Shown piece after piece: positions 1 through 10,983 of a stretch of 36,451 nucleotides of DNA (its first letter is position 1; the number at the start of each line of letters is the position of its first letter). The position numbers were made by a program, and so were the translations under genes. Origin of the DNA: Diphasiastrum complanatum (lineage: Eukaryota; Streptophyta; Lycopodiopsida; Lycopodiales; Lycopodiaceae); contig MU835773.1 of the NCBI GenBank assembly GCA_029204225.1, positions 1 to 36,451 on the forward strand, written 5' to 3'. The notes under the pieces are model-generated. The model had not been told where the DNA came from. It was given only the letters and a program-made list of their open reading frames with translations, and made no database searches.

Positions 1-781
1 TGTGACGTTTACTTCTGGTCCAATATCTTTCACTAAAAGAGGACTGGTTTCGACATCCTAAAAAGGAAACCACTTGATTAGCAAAGTCATATGAATGATT
101 TAAGTTTTAAATACTGTGCAACATGAGTTTATGAGAACATCAAAAGAATGTAAATGAATCAAAATGTTATCTCACCTGTCCATCGTGGTCAGTCAAAGTG
201 TCTCCGCTAGTGCTGCCAAAGGAGCTCTTTCTTCTATTGTACTTCCGTCTTGACTGCATACATGTCAGTACCCAACTGTATATATCCTGCTCTTCCCAAG
301 TGTATTTGGCACCTGGAAAGTGCATGGGCTTGATTTCTGATATTTTCTCTCGAATCAGTCCTTTGACTCGATCTTGAGTTTGCTTGTTGTTCCTAAGATC
401 TAAGTTAGGATCTTGTTCTAAATTGGCTTCTTCAAGCCACTTTTGAACAACACTCATATTTGACAAAAATATGGCATGTTGTTTTTTAAAGTGGGTTTTT
501 AAAATCTGTTTACCATATAGTTTTCCAGCCATCCTTTCCTTTGATTTAGGCACGTGGAAGATGTCCTTATACGAGGGAGTTTCCACCTTATGGCGGTCAA
601 CCATACCAAACTGCGAAGTTGTGCAATCAGACACCACAGACTCGTTGACAATATTTGAAGTGCTAAGAAGGGTCGGGCTCTTCTTAGAAATTTCCAAAAA
701 TTCTTGAAGTACTTTACTCCCTTCATCAGTAGATAGTAAATTCAAGAGTCCTTGCATGTCAAGGTGTTGTGATGCTTCCAT
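1..781 (-). CDS. Unknown protein, first two exons of a spliced gene (3' end off window)
   Basis: I do not recognise this protein. Exon 1 (781 down to 176) encodes 202 residues from an ATG in good plant context (ACAATGGAAGC). It reads straight into a consensus donor, CAG|GTGAGA. An acceptor TTTCCTTTTTAG ends at 58, and exon 2 (57 to 1) stays open to the window edge in the same phase (phase 0). The protein is hydrophilic, with no signal peptide or membrane segment. It is Ser/Thr-rich at the start, then basic (KERMAGKLYGK), with a Trp-containing segment (YTWEEQDIYSWVL) followed by a basic stretch (SRRKYNRRK) that could bind nucleic acid or be a nuclear localisation signal. It lies about 300 bp downstream of, and on the same strand as, a broken TNP2-like transposase. 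It could therefore be the second gene of that transposon or an unrelated host gene; the frame is undamaged, unlike the transposase. Function is not assigned. Confidence 0.55.
58..175 (-). other. Predicted 118-bp intron in the unknown gene
   Basis: On the minus strand the donor is CAG|GTGAGATAAC at 175 and the acceptor is a pyrimidine run followed by TTTTTAG ending at 58. Reading through the intron meets a stop after only two codons. Removing it joins two open frames without a phase change. The size is normal for a short plant intron. Confidence 0.55.
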
Positions 782-1084
782 TGTAACAACCGTTCAAAAA
801 CTGTAAATTCAAACCATTTAAAAAAAATACAATCTTTCGTCACCACGACAAATTCTGCAACTAAAACTATAATGGGCAATATATTGCATGGAATTGTGGC
901 AATAACAAAAAACTACCATAAGTTGTGTGTGTTTGTGTTTGTGTGTATGTGCATATTAACTTATTTTTGAAAACATATCAACTACTTTTGAACAACATGT
1001 TAGCCATGCATATAACCCAAAAAAACATGAGTAACTAACAAAAAATTGATGGTTGCAAAATTATTGAAAAGCAAAAGTCAGTTT
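782..1084. other. Spacer, no gene seen
   Basis: AT-rich DNA between the unknown gene and the transposase remnant. It holds a short impure GT run near 924-950 and nothing else I can support. The promoter of the gene starting at 781 would lie here, but no convincing TATA box or motif was found. Confidence 0.5.
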
Positions 1085-2335
1085 CTATTGTTCACTATAC
1101 CACAACATTGGTACTCGTCTATCACAACCATCCTCATGTACAGTTCTATACTTAATCGGTTGCCAATTCTCCAAAAGACAAATGCACTTGTCCCAAGACA
1201 CATTGTGAAGAGTGTCTGATTCAATTTTCCAAGTGGTAGGTCGTGTTTTTTTCAACCAATTCACAAGTACTGATTTTGAGGATGAATGAACATTGTGTAC
1301 AAACTCAGGCTGTCTGTTGCTATTGGAACACTCAACCAAAATGACATCATTCTCCTCAAACCATGGTGGGATACATCCTGGATAACCTGGTTCCAATAAT
1401 CGATTTCGAATACTCAGATCTCTTGTCTCATAAGCAATAAGATGAGAGCCATGTGGGAGGGGTATGAATTTGTGCAACAATGAGCTGATGGGCCTCACAC
1501 AATCCCAATCATAAGGAAGGCGTGCCCTGTTCAATATGCTCATGCCTATCTCATAATTGATCTTCAAGCTTTCTACTCCCCCATCTTGCTGTATATGTTG
1601 GCGATAATACTCAGTGCCAAAGAAGATCATAATATGTCCATGATGTTGCAAGGAAAAGAGTGTCTTTATTTGCGCTTTCCAATGACTGATGTCGGTGTTT
1701 ACGTCTCCACCATCCATTCGGACAACAACATGATCTTCTGGTGCATGGATCTCTCCATCAAAGAGGACTTTCTTGTAAGAAGTGGTCTTTTCAAACACGC
1801 CCTCGCTTTCGCTTACATTCCAAAATTGTTTTGCATACCTTATCTCTTCTTCTGACAAGACAAGATCTTGTTTTTTCTTCTTGGTGATAGCAATGCCCTT
1901 GGTTTTGAGCAACTCATCACAAGGTGCTCCACATGTATTTGCTTTACATTGCTTCCATAAATTCCTGGCTTGAGCAATAGAAGATACCTCCAAGATGCAT
2001 TGGGTATGCATGGGAGAACAAGCTGAAGCTTCCTCACCGTGGGCTGCAAAACCATCGGGAAATACCAAACAATTGTGGAAATCAATGAGTTTCCTGTGAC
2101 TTGGCATAAGGCCATCCATATCTTGCTGGCAATTTTGGAAAACAGATGTGAACAACTTTCTGGCATAGAAATGTGAATATGTAATCTCATTCATTCTATT
2201 GTTGGTGGATATGTTTACATAAGTGGAAACGCTCCTCTCAAAATCATAGCACCAGTAGATATCATGGCATCCATGGCGATATGTGTCATCCAACAATTCT
2301 CCATTTCCTACAAAGAGGCCGATGTTATTTCCCAC
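1085..2335 (-). pseudogene. TNP2-like transposase, C-terminal part (longest intact block, 416 aa)
   Basis: This is the longest undamaged reading frame in the window. Near its start it has IYWCYDFERSVSTYVNI followed by STNNRMNEI. That matches the TNP2-family block that reads roughly (Y/W)WCFPFERYNG...TNN..IE. The rest (about residues 60-416) is less conserved: a Cys-rich stretch (KQCKANTCGAPCDELL), a basic KKKKQ patch, and a long C-terminal region with many Trp and aromatic residues. An upstream stop separates it from the middle block. The intact frame may mean that the damage elsewhere is recent, or that this part was kept by chance. No independent start codon context is obvious, so I treat it as the 3' part of the pseudogene, not a separate gene. 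Confidence 0.65.
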
Positions 2336-2357
2336 AACAGAAAAGAACTAAAAAAGG

Positions 2358-2971
2358 TCAACTTGATGAACTCAACATATTGCATAACATATCACGATGC
2401 AAACCTGCAACATGCTCCAAAGGAGACGAGGTTGCGCCATGGTACTCCTCACTACGAACCCTCCATGACATAAATAGAACACGTGCAACATTCATGCTTT
2501 CCATGGACCAACCATTGCTTCTACTAAAGTTGTAAAAGATATGTGCTATGTCTATCATCAACAGTCCAAGCTCCAAAGGAGGTTTTGTGATATCATCGAC
2601 ACTTGCCAAGATAGATGACAAGCACCATTGCACAAACTTTTGGTTTTCTTCAGCTTTGAAGTTGGCGACGTACTTGCTCGGTACATGTGGCAACCTTCCA
2701 TGTCGAATTGATGTTGGGGCAGCGGCCCAAACATTATGCACAATTTCATCGATGTTCTTTTTTGTCTCATTTGTGCATTCCTTCATGAGTTGTAATATGT
2801 ATTTCTTGAACAATGCATGGCATCATACACAAAGTCCACTGAAAGATTAAAACCATACAAGTCATGCAGTCTCCAAAAAGAAGATTCCCCTGACAATCCT
2901 ACATCTTTTAGAATATGATCCCTACCACTTTGGGATGATGTCTTCCTTGCATTGCGTATGCCTTCTACCAT
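2358..2971 (-). pseudogene. TNP2-like transposase, middle part (broken)
   Basis: Two overlapping frames, 2971-2783 and 2813-2358. The first carries SSFWRLHDLYGFNLS and FVYDAMHC, the block that precedes the catalytic Glu region in TNP2 relatives (usually ...D.MH....). A frameshift right after DAMHC switches to the second frame. That frame opens FKKYILQLMKE and continues with PTSIRHGRLPHVPSK, which fits the usual P....R.GR.P...S..K pattern. The second frame then stays open for about 150 residues (conserved-looking W, C and helical segments) before a stop near 2358. The protein continues in the next block at 2335. The frame change at the DAMHC motif is visible in the sequence. The assignment of later residues is by order and spacing only. 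Confidence 0.65.
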
Positions 2972-3034
2972 CTCAGTGATCGTTCGTTTGGGTGGTGGAT
3001 ACCTAGCTTGGTACCTATTGCCATCATAAATATA

Positions 3035-3524
3035 TCATCCAATCAAGCCATCCCTGCGCGAGTCAAATGTGGCTCTTGCCTTGTCCCTTCGACAAAACGC
3101 TTGTCCACCATCTTTGAACAACCCTAGTTTGCATTGCGCCGGATGATCCCCAGTAACCATCATCAATATCGCACGTACCTTGCAATTCATGGTCACCTCT
3201 GTCGTGATGTTATCCCCAAATATAAGATCCGGTGGATAGTTGTATTGTACATCCAAGCCATTGCAAAAGAGAACTTCAAGATCTGAAATTAACGGCTCCA
3301 AAAATGCAGCAAATACACCATCGACGGTTCGCAAAACTTTTTTGCAACTTAGTGGAATAAATAGGACTGGGAGAATATTGACTTGCGACATTTTCCCAGC
3401 ATTTAACAGACACAACTCTACCACATAACAATCTTTCTATGTTGTGCGTGATGACTGGAAACCGTCAGTGTGCAAGAGTAATGCAAAATTCCTAGGGTCT
3501 CCCTATCCAAACAGCACGCTAGAG
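3035..3524 (-). pseudogene. TNP2-like transposase, catalytic-core part (broken)
   Basis: One frame reads from about 3524 to 3035 with one in-frame TAG shortly after the first catalytic block. It contains LLLHTDGFQ, whose Asp aligns with the first catalytic Asp of TNP2-type DDE transposases. About 100 residues later it contains VTGDHPAQCKLGLF, whose Asp aligns with the second. Between them lies an FLEPLISDLEVL segment that matches the family's typical FLxPLVxEL pattern. The zinc-binding Cys that usually follow the second Asp are reduced to a single Cys (AFCRRDK). The domain would cut and join DNA ends in the nucleus. This copy is dead: it has a stop, and the adjoining blocks are in other frames. 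Confidence 0.7.
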
Positions 3525-4293
3525 TCAGTACCTCGATGCTCTCAATCCAAACTTAAAAAATGAGCAGGAGATGCATGTAAGGATAATTACCTTTGCCATC
3601 TTTCGTTGGCTTCTAATAGACATGCGACATCTATCGCATCGAAAATTATATTGTTGCCCATCTTCATCCCATGAACTTTGAAGTAGATCACATGTATGGG
3701 GAAATGCCGCATACGCTCTTTTGCAAAATTTACGTCCACAAATTATTGGTAGTTCATAAAAAAAATTTGGTCCCAAAACTCTTGAAACTCCCTGCACTTT
3801 TCTCCATCCCAATATTCCCTTATATATTCTGGGTGCTCATGTGGTTGTTTGCCCAACCAATTTCCCTTGTTATGCCACATTCTCAAAAGTTCATAGCAAA
3901 ATGTTCTACTTTTGCACAACAATTGTAGTTGAGGTCCAATGAGGGCATAGGCAATGGGCAAATCTTGCATCGTTCACAACACATAACACAATCTCATTTT
4001 AGCTTCTTCCTGCTTGCACGAGCCATGGGACAGAGAAAATACACCAAACAACCATCGTAGTTGTCTTCTAAGCTTGGTGGAATAATTTCTGGATAGTGAG
4101 GACTTTCTTTGGATCCCATACATATGCGGTACCACTGCGGTTTGTACGTCCACACTTGTAACTGCAACTGCACCTCACATACAGTGAAGGAGCTCCAGTT
4201 TCCATCTAACAAGAAATCAACCGAACCATACATTAATCTAAGAGTACAACAAGTATAAACTCGGAGCAGTATGTGCTGTGGGATAAATCCCAA
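3525..4293 (-). pseudogene. TNP2-like transposase, N-terminal part (broken)
   Basis: This is the N-terminal part of the transposase at 1085-4293, in at least three frames. The clearest piece (3970-3743) reads PIAYALIGPQLQLL, then WDGEKCREFQEFWDQ. That corresponds to the family pattern of a PLIPRLQ-like stretch followed by the WDG block upstream of the catalytic domain. The 4293-3994 piece has several Cys residues (YTCCTL, CMGSK, CLVYFLC) where the family usually has a zinc-ribbon-like region, but I cannot pair them with confidence. The 3812-3525 piece includes CDLLQSSWDEDGQQ and a CDRC pair that may be a zinc-binding knuckle. No single open frame covers this part. Function as part of an active transposase is excluded by the breaks. 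Confidence 0.6.
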
Positions 4294-4664
4294 CTGTGAT
4301 TGCTATCAAAGAACGGTGATTTTTGAATCCATAGTGTCTACATTACTACAGGATGACTGTACTTGGGGTTTTAGCACCTATTAACAGCTGTATGTGGATT
4401 AGTTTGGCCGATGAAACTAAAAATCTAGCAGATTCGGCTATATTCGTTTTCTGTTTCAGAAAAAAAATAAGTGTCTTTTTTGCACTTTTGATCTGATGTA
4501 GAGATACTTAACGAGCATCAGCTAGCAAATCAAAGACGACACGATATACTAATAGCTAGACTTCTAGAAATAGTAGTAATTTGACAAGAGTTACTTCTCT
4601 TAGGACCTAAAAGTCTTGAATAATCACAAAGCCCTGATGCGTTACTCGAATCTTACGTAAACCT
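4294..4664. other. Spacer, no gene seen
   Basis: AT-rich DNA between the start of the transposase remnant and a decayed plus-strand coding stretch. A TAGTG at 4332-4336 could in principle be a CACTA end for the minus-strand element, but nothing else supports it. Confidence 0.4.
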
Positions 4665-5889
4665 TTGCTGCATTCAGAATTAGAGTTTGTGCTTCTGCGT
4701 GAAGCTCTACATCAACCATCAAGCAACATCCTGGATGAAAAGAAATCCAATAGGGACCTTATAAGCTTAGATCATGTCTCAAGTGAATTCTCACAAATTT
4801 TCCTACAAAGAATATTTCACCCAAACACCCCTGAATTTAGCGTGTTCTCTATAGAAGAGAATGTCTCTAACGATTCCTCATCAGTCATATAAGTCGATGG
4901 TCTTGATGTGCAGATTGAAAATAAAAGCTGCAAGAGTGGCGCTTCTCAAATAGGACTTTCAAAGCATATCAAAGGCATATCCCATCAATTCAACCTTGAG
5001 AAATGGCACAAGAGTTGTGAGAAAGTTGCTTTTAATGAAAAGGGTCAAGTGAGGCTTGCTACACAACTAAAGACAGAGTTGTCAGCAATGGTCATTCAGC
5101 TACCTGCAAGTTCCCAAATCAAGGCAGTTGGCTTGGAAAATGATGCTGATATAAGACTCAAATTGGGTTGGGATGTAAAGAGGCCAGGTTCAATTAGCTC
5201 AGGCATAAAAAGTCTTTTCCAGAGCCATGCTTTCTGCTTAGAAAAGCTCTTGGGAGAAAATTTCCATCAGGAAAATATTTGAGAGTCATTATCCAACGAA
5301 GGTGTGGATATCCATTCCAATTCAGCTGAGCTTGAATTTGAGAAAGGTCATGAAGAGAATCTTTTGTTAAGCAGTGAAGGCAGTTTGGAGGTAAAGCTGA
5401 TATCCAAAGGTTTATGAATTCAAATGATGAGCATGTAACTATAATTTTACCAAGTGAACACAGTTGCCCTACGATAGGGAAAAAATTTAGAGAGAAAAAA
5501 TTTTGGTCCTCATTAATGCATCCGTCATGCCAGTCGTTCAAGTTGGATGGGTTGTTATTTGTCATTTTTTTTTGTTGGGGGGGGGGGGGGGGGGGAAGGC
5601 CCTGCCCGAGGGCCTTCCATGCTGGGAGGGCCATTGCCCGAGGGCGGGAGCTCGAGGGCATGGCCCGAACTGCACGGGAAGGCTTGAGCGGGCCTTCCCC
5701 TGCGTAATGCTCAGTGCAAATTCTTCAGAATGCACTAGTATTCCAGTTGTTAAATTGATCTTTCCTATAGAACATGCTACAAATCCAACTGTCACAGCGC
5801 ATTTTGCAGATCATGTCATCACTAAATCTTTGCCTAAAAATTCTGTGGGAGGAGATGCTTTCAAAATACAAATGAACACCAAGCATTGA
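4665..5889 (+). pseudogene. Decayed unknown coding stretch (plus strand)
   Basis: One frame reads from about 4665 to 5417 and is interrupted only by TAA (about 4890) and TGA (about 5280). The translation looks like real protein: mixed, hydrophilic, Ser/Glu/Lys-rich, with segments such as SEFSQIFLQRIFHPNT, KHIKGISHQFNLEKW and SSEGSLEVKLISKG. A shift near 5414 leads to a further coding-like piece (EHVTIILPSEHSCPTIG). After the GC-rich insertion at 5577-5703, another piece ends at 5889 (IPVVKLIFPIEHATN...NTKH). I do not recognise any domain. The best explanation is a large exon of a host gene or gene duplicate that acquired stops, a frameshift and a foldback insertion. A chance arrangement is less likely given about 750 bp with only two stops, but it is not excluded. 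Confidence 0.4.
5577..5703. repeat. GC-rich foldback with nested palindromes, preceded by G19
   Basis: A run of 19 G (5577-5595) leads into a very GC-rich block, unlike the AT-rich surroundings. The block 5592-5700 is a long imperfect inverted repeat: GGGGAAGGCCC at the left pairs with GGGCCTTCCCC at the right, and GGGCCATTGCCC pairs with GGGCATGGCCC, around a central GAGCTC. The left arm is itself a hairpin: GGAAGGCCCT, a 5-nt loop, then AGGGCCTTCC. The insert lies inside the decayed coding stretch at 4665-5889. A foldback or MITE-like insertion is likely. No clear target duplication was found because of the G run. Confidence 0.6.
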
Positions 5890-6219
5890 GCATTACGAAA
5901 GCTTAATTTCACTATTAGATATTCACAAATGTACATAAAATAGACAGCGGTTTCCATGGCCGAAAACTACTATAACTTACAGAACTGTTAGAAGCCCAAA
6001 AAGCAAACACTCTAGCATACCACACATGGTAGCAGTTGAGAAACAACTTTAAGTATAATGTAAAAAGTACATAGCTAGCCAAATACAAGCCGTGGCAGAC
6101 AAAGATGGGGGGTGCCCCCTCAAAAACTTGAAGATTCTTGGGTTGTCCAAATCCTCCACAAGACCTTCAAGAATCATCTGTTGCTTCTAACCGTAGTTCC
6201 TTGTCGTAGTTTGCTGATT
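5890..6219. other. Spacer, no gene seen
   Basis: No reading frame, motif or clear repeat recognised. It contains a short C/G-rich patch near 6107-6122 (GGGGGGTGCCCCCT), a small hairpin with no evident meaning. Confidence 0.4.
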
Positions 6220-7610
6220 TTGTTCACGTGGCAACTTCTTCATGCCAGCTTGAACCAAGCCCATTTTTTAGGCTTTCAATGAGCCATGTCAAATTATTGA
6301 GTTATTGCGTTCACCTATTGTTAAGAGACACTATGGGGCAATTTCGATTTATAAGGGCAAAAATTGAACTATCTTGGGCCATGGACATCAAATTTGTTCT
6401 ATCTCATGTAATGTGATTCAATGCCACTGATAGAGAGTGAAACTCAATCAATCTGAATGTTCTACACTTGATATTGGTTTAATTTGATCACTCAATTAGC
6501 CATGCCAAGTGACAATGGTCAAAATCGCATGATAGGCATCCAATTTGAGCTATCTTGAGTCGCATGTATGGAATTTGAGCTATTTGACTATCCTATACTC
6601 AAGAGTTCTCTAATTTGGTCACTTAATGGGCAATTTTAATTTGAGTTGTCTAAATTTCAAAAGCTCGAGATTTCAAAAGCTATTTGAAAGCTCAAAAGCC
6701 CAATATTGACTTTTTTGAGTGATGACATCAAGTTTGTGCTATCTCAAGTGGTAGACATTAGTTTCAGCTATCTCAAGTGATAGGGACCAATTCTATCCAT
6801 GAGAGATCAGACTCGAGTAATTGGAATGTTCTAAAGTTGAGATTGGTTGAGTTTAGTTACTCAATGATCTATGTCCAATGACAAGAACAAAAATCATAGC
6901 GTTTTATCCCTAATGTGAGCTATTTCAATCAATGTACGTGAATGTCCCCCACACTCGAGATTCCTCTAATTTAAACACTCAATGTCAAGTGACGAGTGAC
7001 AAGGAACAAAATTAAGATTTCTTGCATGTAGGCATCAGATTGAAGTTATGTCAAATGATAAACATCAACTTTGGGCTATCTCAAATAGTAAGGACCATTT
7101 GATCGACAAGAATCGAAACCCGGAACAATCTTTGGAATATTCTATTGCATCCGTATTCCATCAAGATGAATCAACCTGAATGTTCCAAAACAGAGATTTG
7201 TTGCATTTGATGAGCCATGTCTAGTGATAAGCACCAAACTCATAGCATAAGTGACAAATGTGAGCTATTGTGAGTGATAGACATCTATATTGAGCAACGT
7301 GGACAATATCATAAACAATAAATTCCTTTAGATATTTGACCACTTAATGGGCAATTTTGAGTGATCAAGTCCAAAATTGAGCTATCATGAGTAATAGACT
7401 TCAAATTTGACCTATCTCATGTTGAGCTTTAGTATAAATTACAATGACTAGACTGAACTTTAGAATGTTTGAATTTGATTGGTTGATGGTTCATCTCAAC
7501 TAATAATGGTCAAAAGTACTTGTTACAAACTAAATCCAAGCTGTATTAAGTCGCATGCATGAAAATTGAGCTATGAGATTGTCCCTTGCTAAATATTCAA
7601 CTGATTTCAT
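6220..7610. repeat. Degenerate tandem array, unit roughly 350 bp
   Basis: Diverged copies of the same block recur. A phrase like GAATGTTCT...TTGAT(A/T)TTGGTT followed by TCA(A/C)T...CCATGT appears near 6455, 6820, 7170 and 7455. A phrase like TCGCATGTATGGAATTTGAGCTAT appears near 6550 and 7550, with weaker forms near 6935 and 7290. Spacing is about 285-385 bp, so roughly four decayed units. Shorter internal echoes of GAGCTATCTCAAGTGATAG are also frequent. No coding potential. Confidence 0.5.
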
Positions 7611-7619
7611 TCACTCTTG

Positions 7620-8445
7620 AGTGTTGTGGACTCTTCATCACTACAGTAACCACAATATAGATTGTTGATGCCTCTTGTTAGCCTCTTGGTACAACACATC
7701 CTTTATGTCCAACTACAAATATAACCACAATGTAGATTATAGATGTTTCTTGCATCCTTGACGTGTTGTTGCTTTATGTTGAGCTTCAATATAAACCACA
7801 ATATGGATTGTTGATGCTTCCTTGTACAACACATCTTTCATGTGTTGCTAATTTTTGTCAAGCTTTAATATGAACCACAATATGGATTGTTGATTCTTCT
7901 TGGTACAACACATCTTTGGTGTGTTGTTCCTCTATGTCGAGCTTCGGTATATAACATAGTATGGATTGTTGATGCTTCCTTGTAAGCTTTGATGTGTTGC
8001 TACTTTTTGTCAAGATTCAATATGAGCCACACTATATTGGATTGATGATGCTATGGGTACAACACATATCTAGTCTATTGTTGCTTTATGTCGACATCTT
8101 GATGCTACATGTCGAGCTTCAATATGAACCACGATATGGATTGCTATTGCTTCTTGGTACAACACATCAAATGCTTCTTGGTACAATACATCCTTGATGT
8201 GTTGATGTTTTATGGTGAGCTTCAATATAAATCACAAAATGGATTGATGATGCTTCTTGGTAGAACATGACTTTATTGTGTTGCTGCTTTCTGTTGAGCT
8301 TCAGTATAAACCATATTATGAATTTCTGATGCTTCTTAGCACAACAAATCCTCGATGTATTGCCACTACTTTTTTTTAGCTTCAGTGTAGTTGATAATGT
8401 GGCTTGCTAAAATTTCTTGGTGCAACACATCCTCTGGTATAAGAT
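7620..8445. repeat. Degenerate minisatellite, unit about 80 bp, around ten copies
   Basis: A unit of the form TTGATGCTTCTTGGTACAAC, then ACATC...GATGTGTTG, then CTTTATGTCGAGCTTCAATA, then TAAACCACAATATGGA, repeats about every 80 bp with substitutions and small indels. It begins near 7620 and fades out near 8440. It borders the ~350-bp array directly but shares no obvious sequence with it. Short frames inside are by-products of the repeat. Confidence 0.7.
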
Positions 8446-9419
<974 letters not shown>

Positions 9420-9870
9420 TGTACATTTAATTGCTGGACTTACATTCTTTAGAACTTTTGGTGTATTGCATTTATACATTTTTGAAAGTTTAGTCTATTG
9501 AACCTATACATTTTTAGGGTTTTCTATGTCTTGAATTTTTATAGTTTCAGTGGTTTTAGTCTTTAGGACCCTTATATATTTTAGGGCTTTCAAATGTCTT
9601 AAAATTTTACATTTTTTATGCTTTTCATCTTTTTGATGCATGAATTTTTACTTTTTTAGGCTTTTAATACTATAATCCCTAGCATTTTTTAGGACTTTCA
9701 ATGTCTTCAATTAGTCATTTGTTGGGCTTTTAGTATTTTAATCCCCAGAATTTTCTAGGGCTTTCAATGTCTTAAATTAATCTCATTTTTCGAGCTTTTA
9801 ATTAGATGAACTTGCATTTTCTCAGAACTTTTAATGTTTTTAATTTTAACATTTTGTGGGCTTTTAATTT
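9420..9870. repeat. Degenerate T-rich tandem repeats, about 60-75 bp
   Basis: Phrases such as TTTTAGG(A/G)CTTTCAATGTCT, TGGGCTTTTA(A/G)TATTTTAAT and CCCCAGAATTTTCTAGGGC recur with spacing of about 60-75 bp, heavily diverged. Composition is T-rich on the plus strand. The block is non-coding. Confidence 0.5.
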
Positions 9871-10115
9871 GCTTAAATTCTACATTTAGGGGCTCCTCCA
9901 CACGTGGGAACATCCTCCACACATGTGAGATTCACTTACAAACTTCTATCATAAAAAATACCAAGCTAGATTTTTGCCAATTTCTCACGCTCCTCCTCAA
10001 AAAATAGCTTGGAAAGGTACTAGATCACTTGAGAAGTTTGTAAATCTTTTTGAGTGGATCCTTTGGTATGCATAAGAAGTGAAGATCAGCCAAGGGATCC
10101 GTCATAGGAGCACCC

Positions 10116-10979
10116 TCACCATATCCATGATAAGACCTCTTTGGTAGAGATCTCTTGCCAATGCCTTTGAAGAGTGCTCCACCAATATGCCACTATGATC
10201 ATGGGCTTCCTCCATGCTTGATGATGATCTTTGCATTTAAAGTTCCACTTGCATGATGGATGCACCATAAATAGAGAAATATGAGGTTTCCAAGCCTCAT
10301 AAGGATCATGGAGATCAAGATCATAAGATGTGAAACAATGATGATTATCAAGATTATGCTTTCTAGCTTGACTAGTCCACATACAATGAACTATATCCAT
10401 GATGGATCTAATCTTGATATCAAAGACTATCTTGATCTTTTTTAGGCTAGTTACTCTCTCAAGGATGTAAGTGTCCACTTTGGATGCTTCACTTAATCTC
10501 AAGAGGAGTTTACAATTTGCCTCAAAACATGTGAAAACATGATTTTCAAAAAAGTGAGTACCAAGCTCAATCTTGTTCTTACTAGAACCAAGGGCATACT
10601 TTTGACAATACAATATCTTGCTTTCAAAAAGTATTGGAAACACGTCTAAGTAAATAATGACAGGAAACATGTCCATACCATAAGCATCATACAAAACTAG
10701 TATAGCTTTTCTTGAGCTTTGAGATCCAAAAAATCCAATGAAGCAAGATAGCATTTCAAGCAAAGGCAGAGAAGCATATATGAATGTGTTGTAGTAGATA
10801 CAACATTCCAACCACTTATCCATCACTCCAGAATTATAGAGCATGAAAGTAGAATCTTTTTCTCTAAGAAAAGGTGTCATTTTCTTAGGAGCACACATAG
10901 CTTGGGGTTTTTCACCTTTTACCTCACTGTTCTCCTCATCATTCCATAGCCATGGAGTAGACGGATGTATTTGAAGCAA
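10116..10979 (-). other. Long open frame of unknown origin, 5' part continuous with a TNP2 fragment
   Basis: This 287-codon frame begins in sequence (LQIHPSTPWLWNDEE) that follows on from the transposase fragment at 10980-11411 and may be its continuation (in the family this part lies just after the DUF4218 core). After about residue 40 I recognise nothing. The remainder is rich in aromatic, His, Cys and Lys residues and has no repeated or domain-like pattern. It may be a fragment of the same element or chance. There is no ATG at the nominal start (the first codon is TTG), so I do not call it a gene. Confidence 0.3.
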
Positions 10980-10983
10980 AAAT

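Larger units (their letters stand above)
1085..4293 (-). mobile_element. Degenerate DNA transposon with TNP2-like transposase (CACTA superfamily)
   Basis: The minus strand carries, in order from 4293 to 1085, consecutive pieces of one transposase broken by frameshifts and stops. Seen directly: an N-terminal block with a WDG motif; a block with LLLHTDGFQ and, further on, GDHPAQCKLGLF; a block with SFWRLHDLYGF and DAMHC; and a C-terminal block with YWCYDFER and STNNR. These match, in the same order, the landmark motifs of TNP2-type transposases (RNase H-fold DDE; LGLCTDGF, GDYPA, the D.MH block, and the WCFPFER...TNN block). The type resembles broad CACTA/Plavaka relatives more than the classic angiosperm En/Spm protein. 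At least six reading-frame breaks show it is inactive. No convincing terminal inverted repeats were found; the left end may lie off the window. Confidence 0.75.

Noticed and set aside
4332-4336. TAGTG as the 5' end of the TNP2-like element
   Set aside because: No matching inverted repeat at the other end, no subterminal repeats, and only ~40 bp from the first coding block. A 5-bp motif is expected by chance.
5194-5661. Minus-strand frame with a Pro-rich run
   Set aside because: The Pro run is the G19 homopolymer read in reverse; the rest is antisense to the decayed plus-strand coding stretch.
10116-10900. Long minus-strand open frame as a possible new gene
   Set aside because: Only the first ~40 residues relate to anything (TNP2 fragment continuation). 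No ATG start, no motif; reported only as an open frame of unknown origin.
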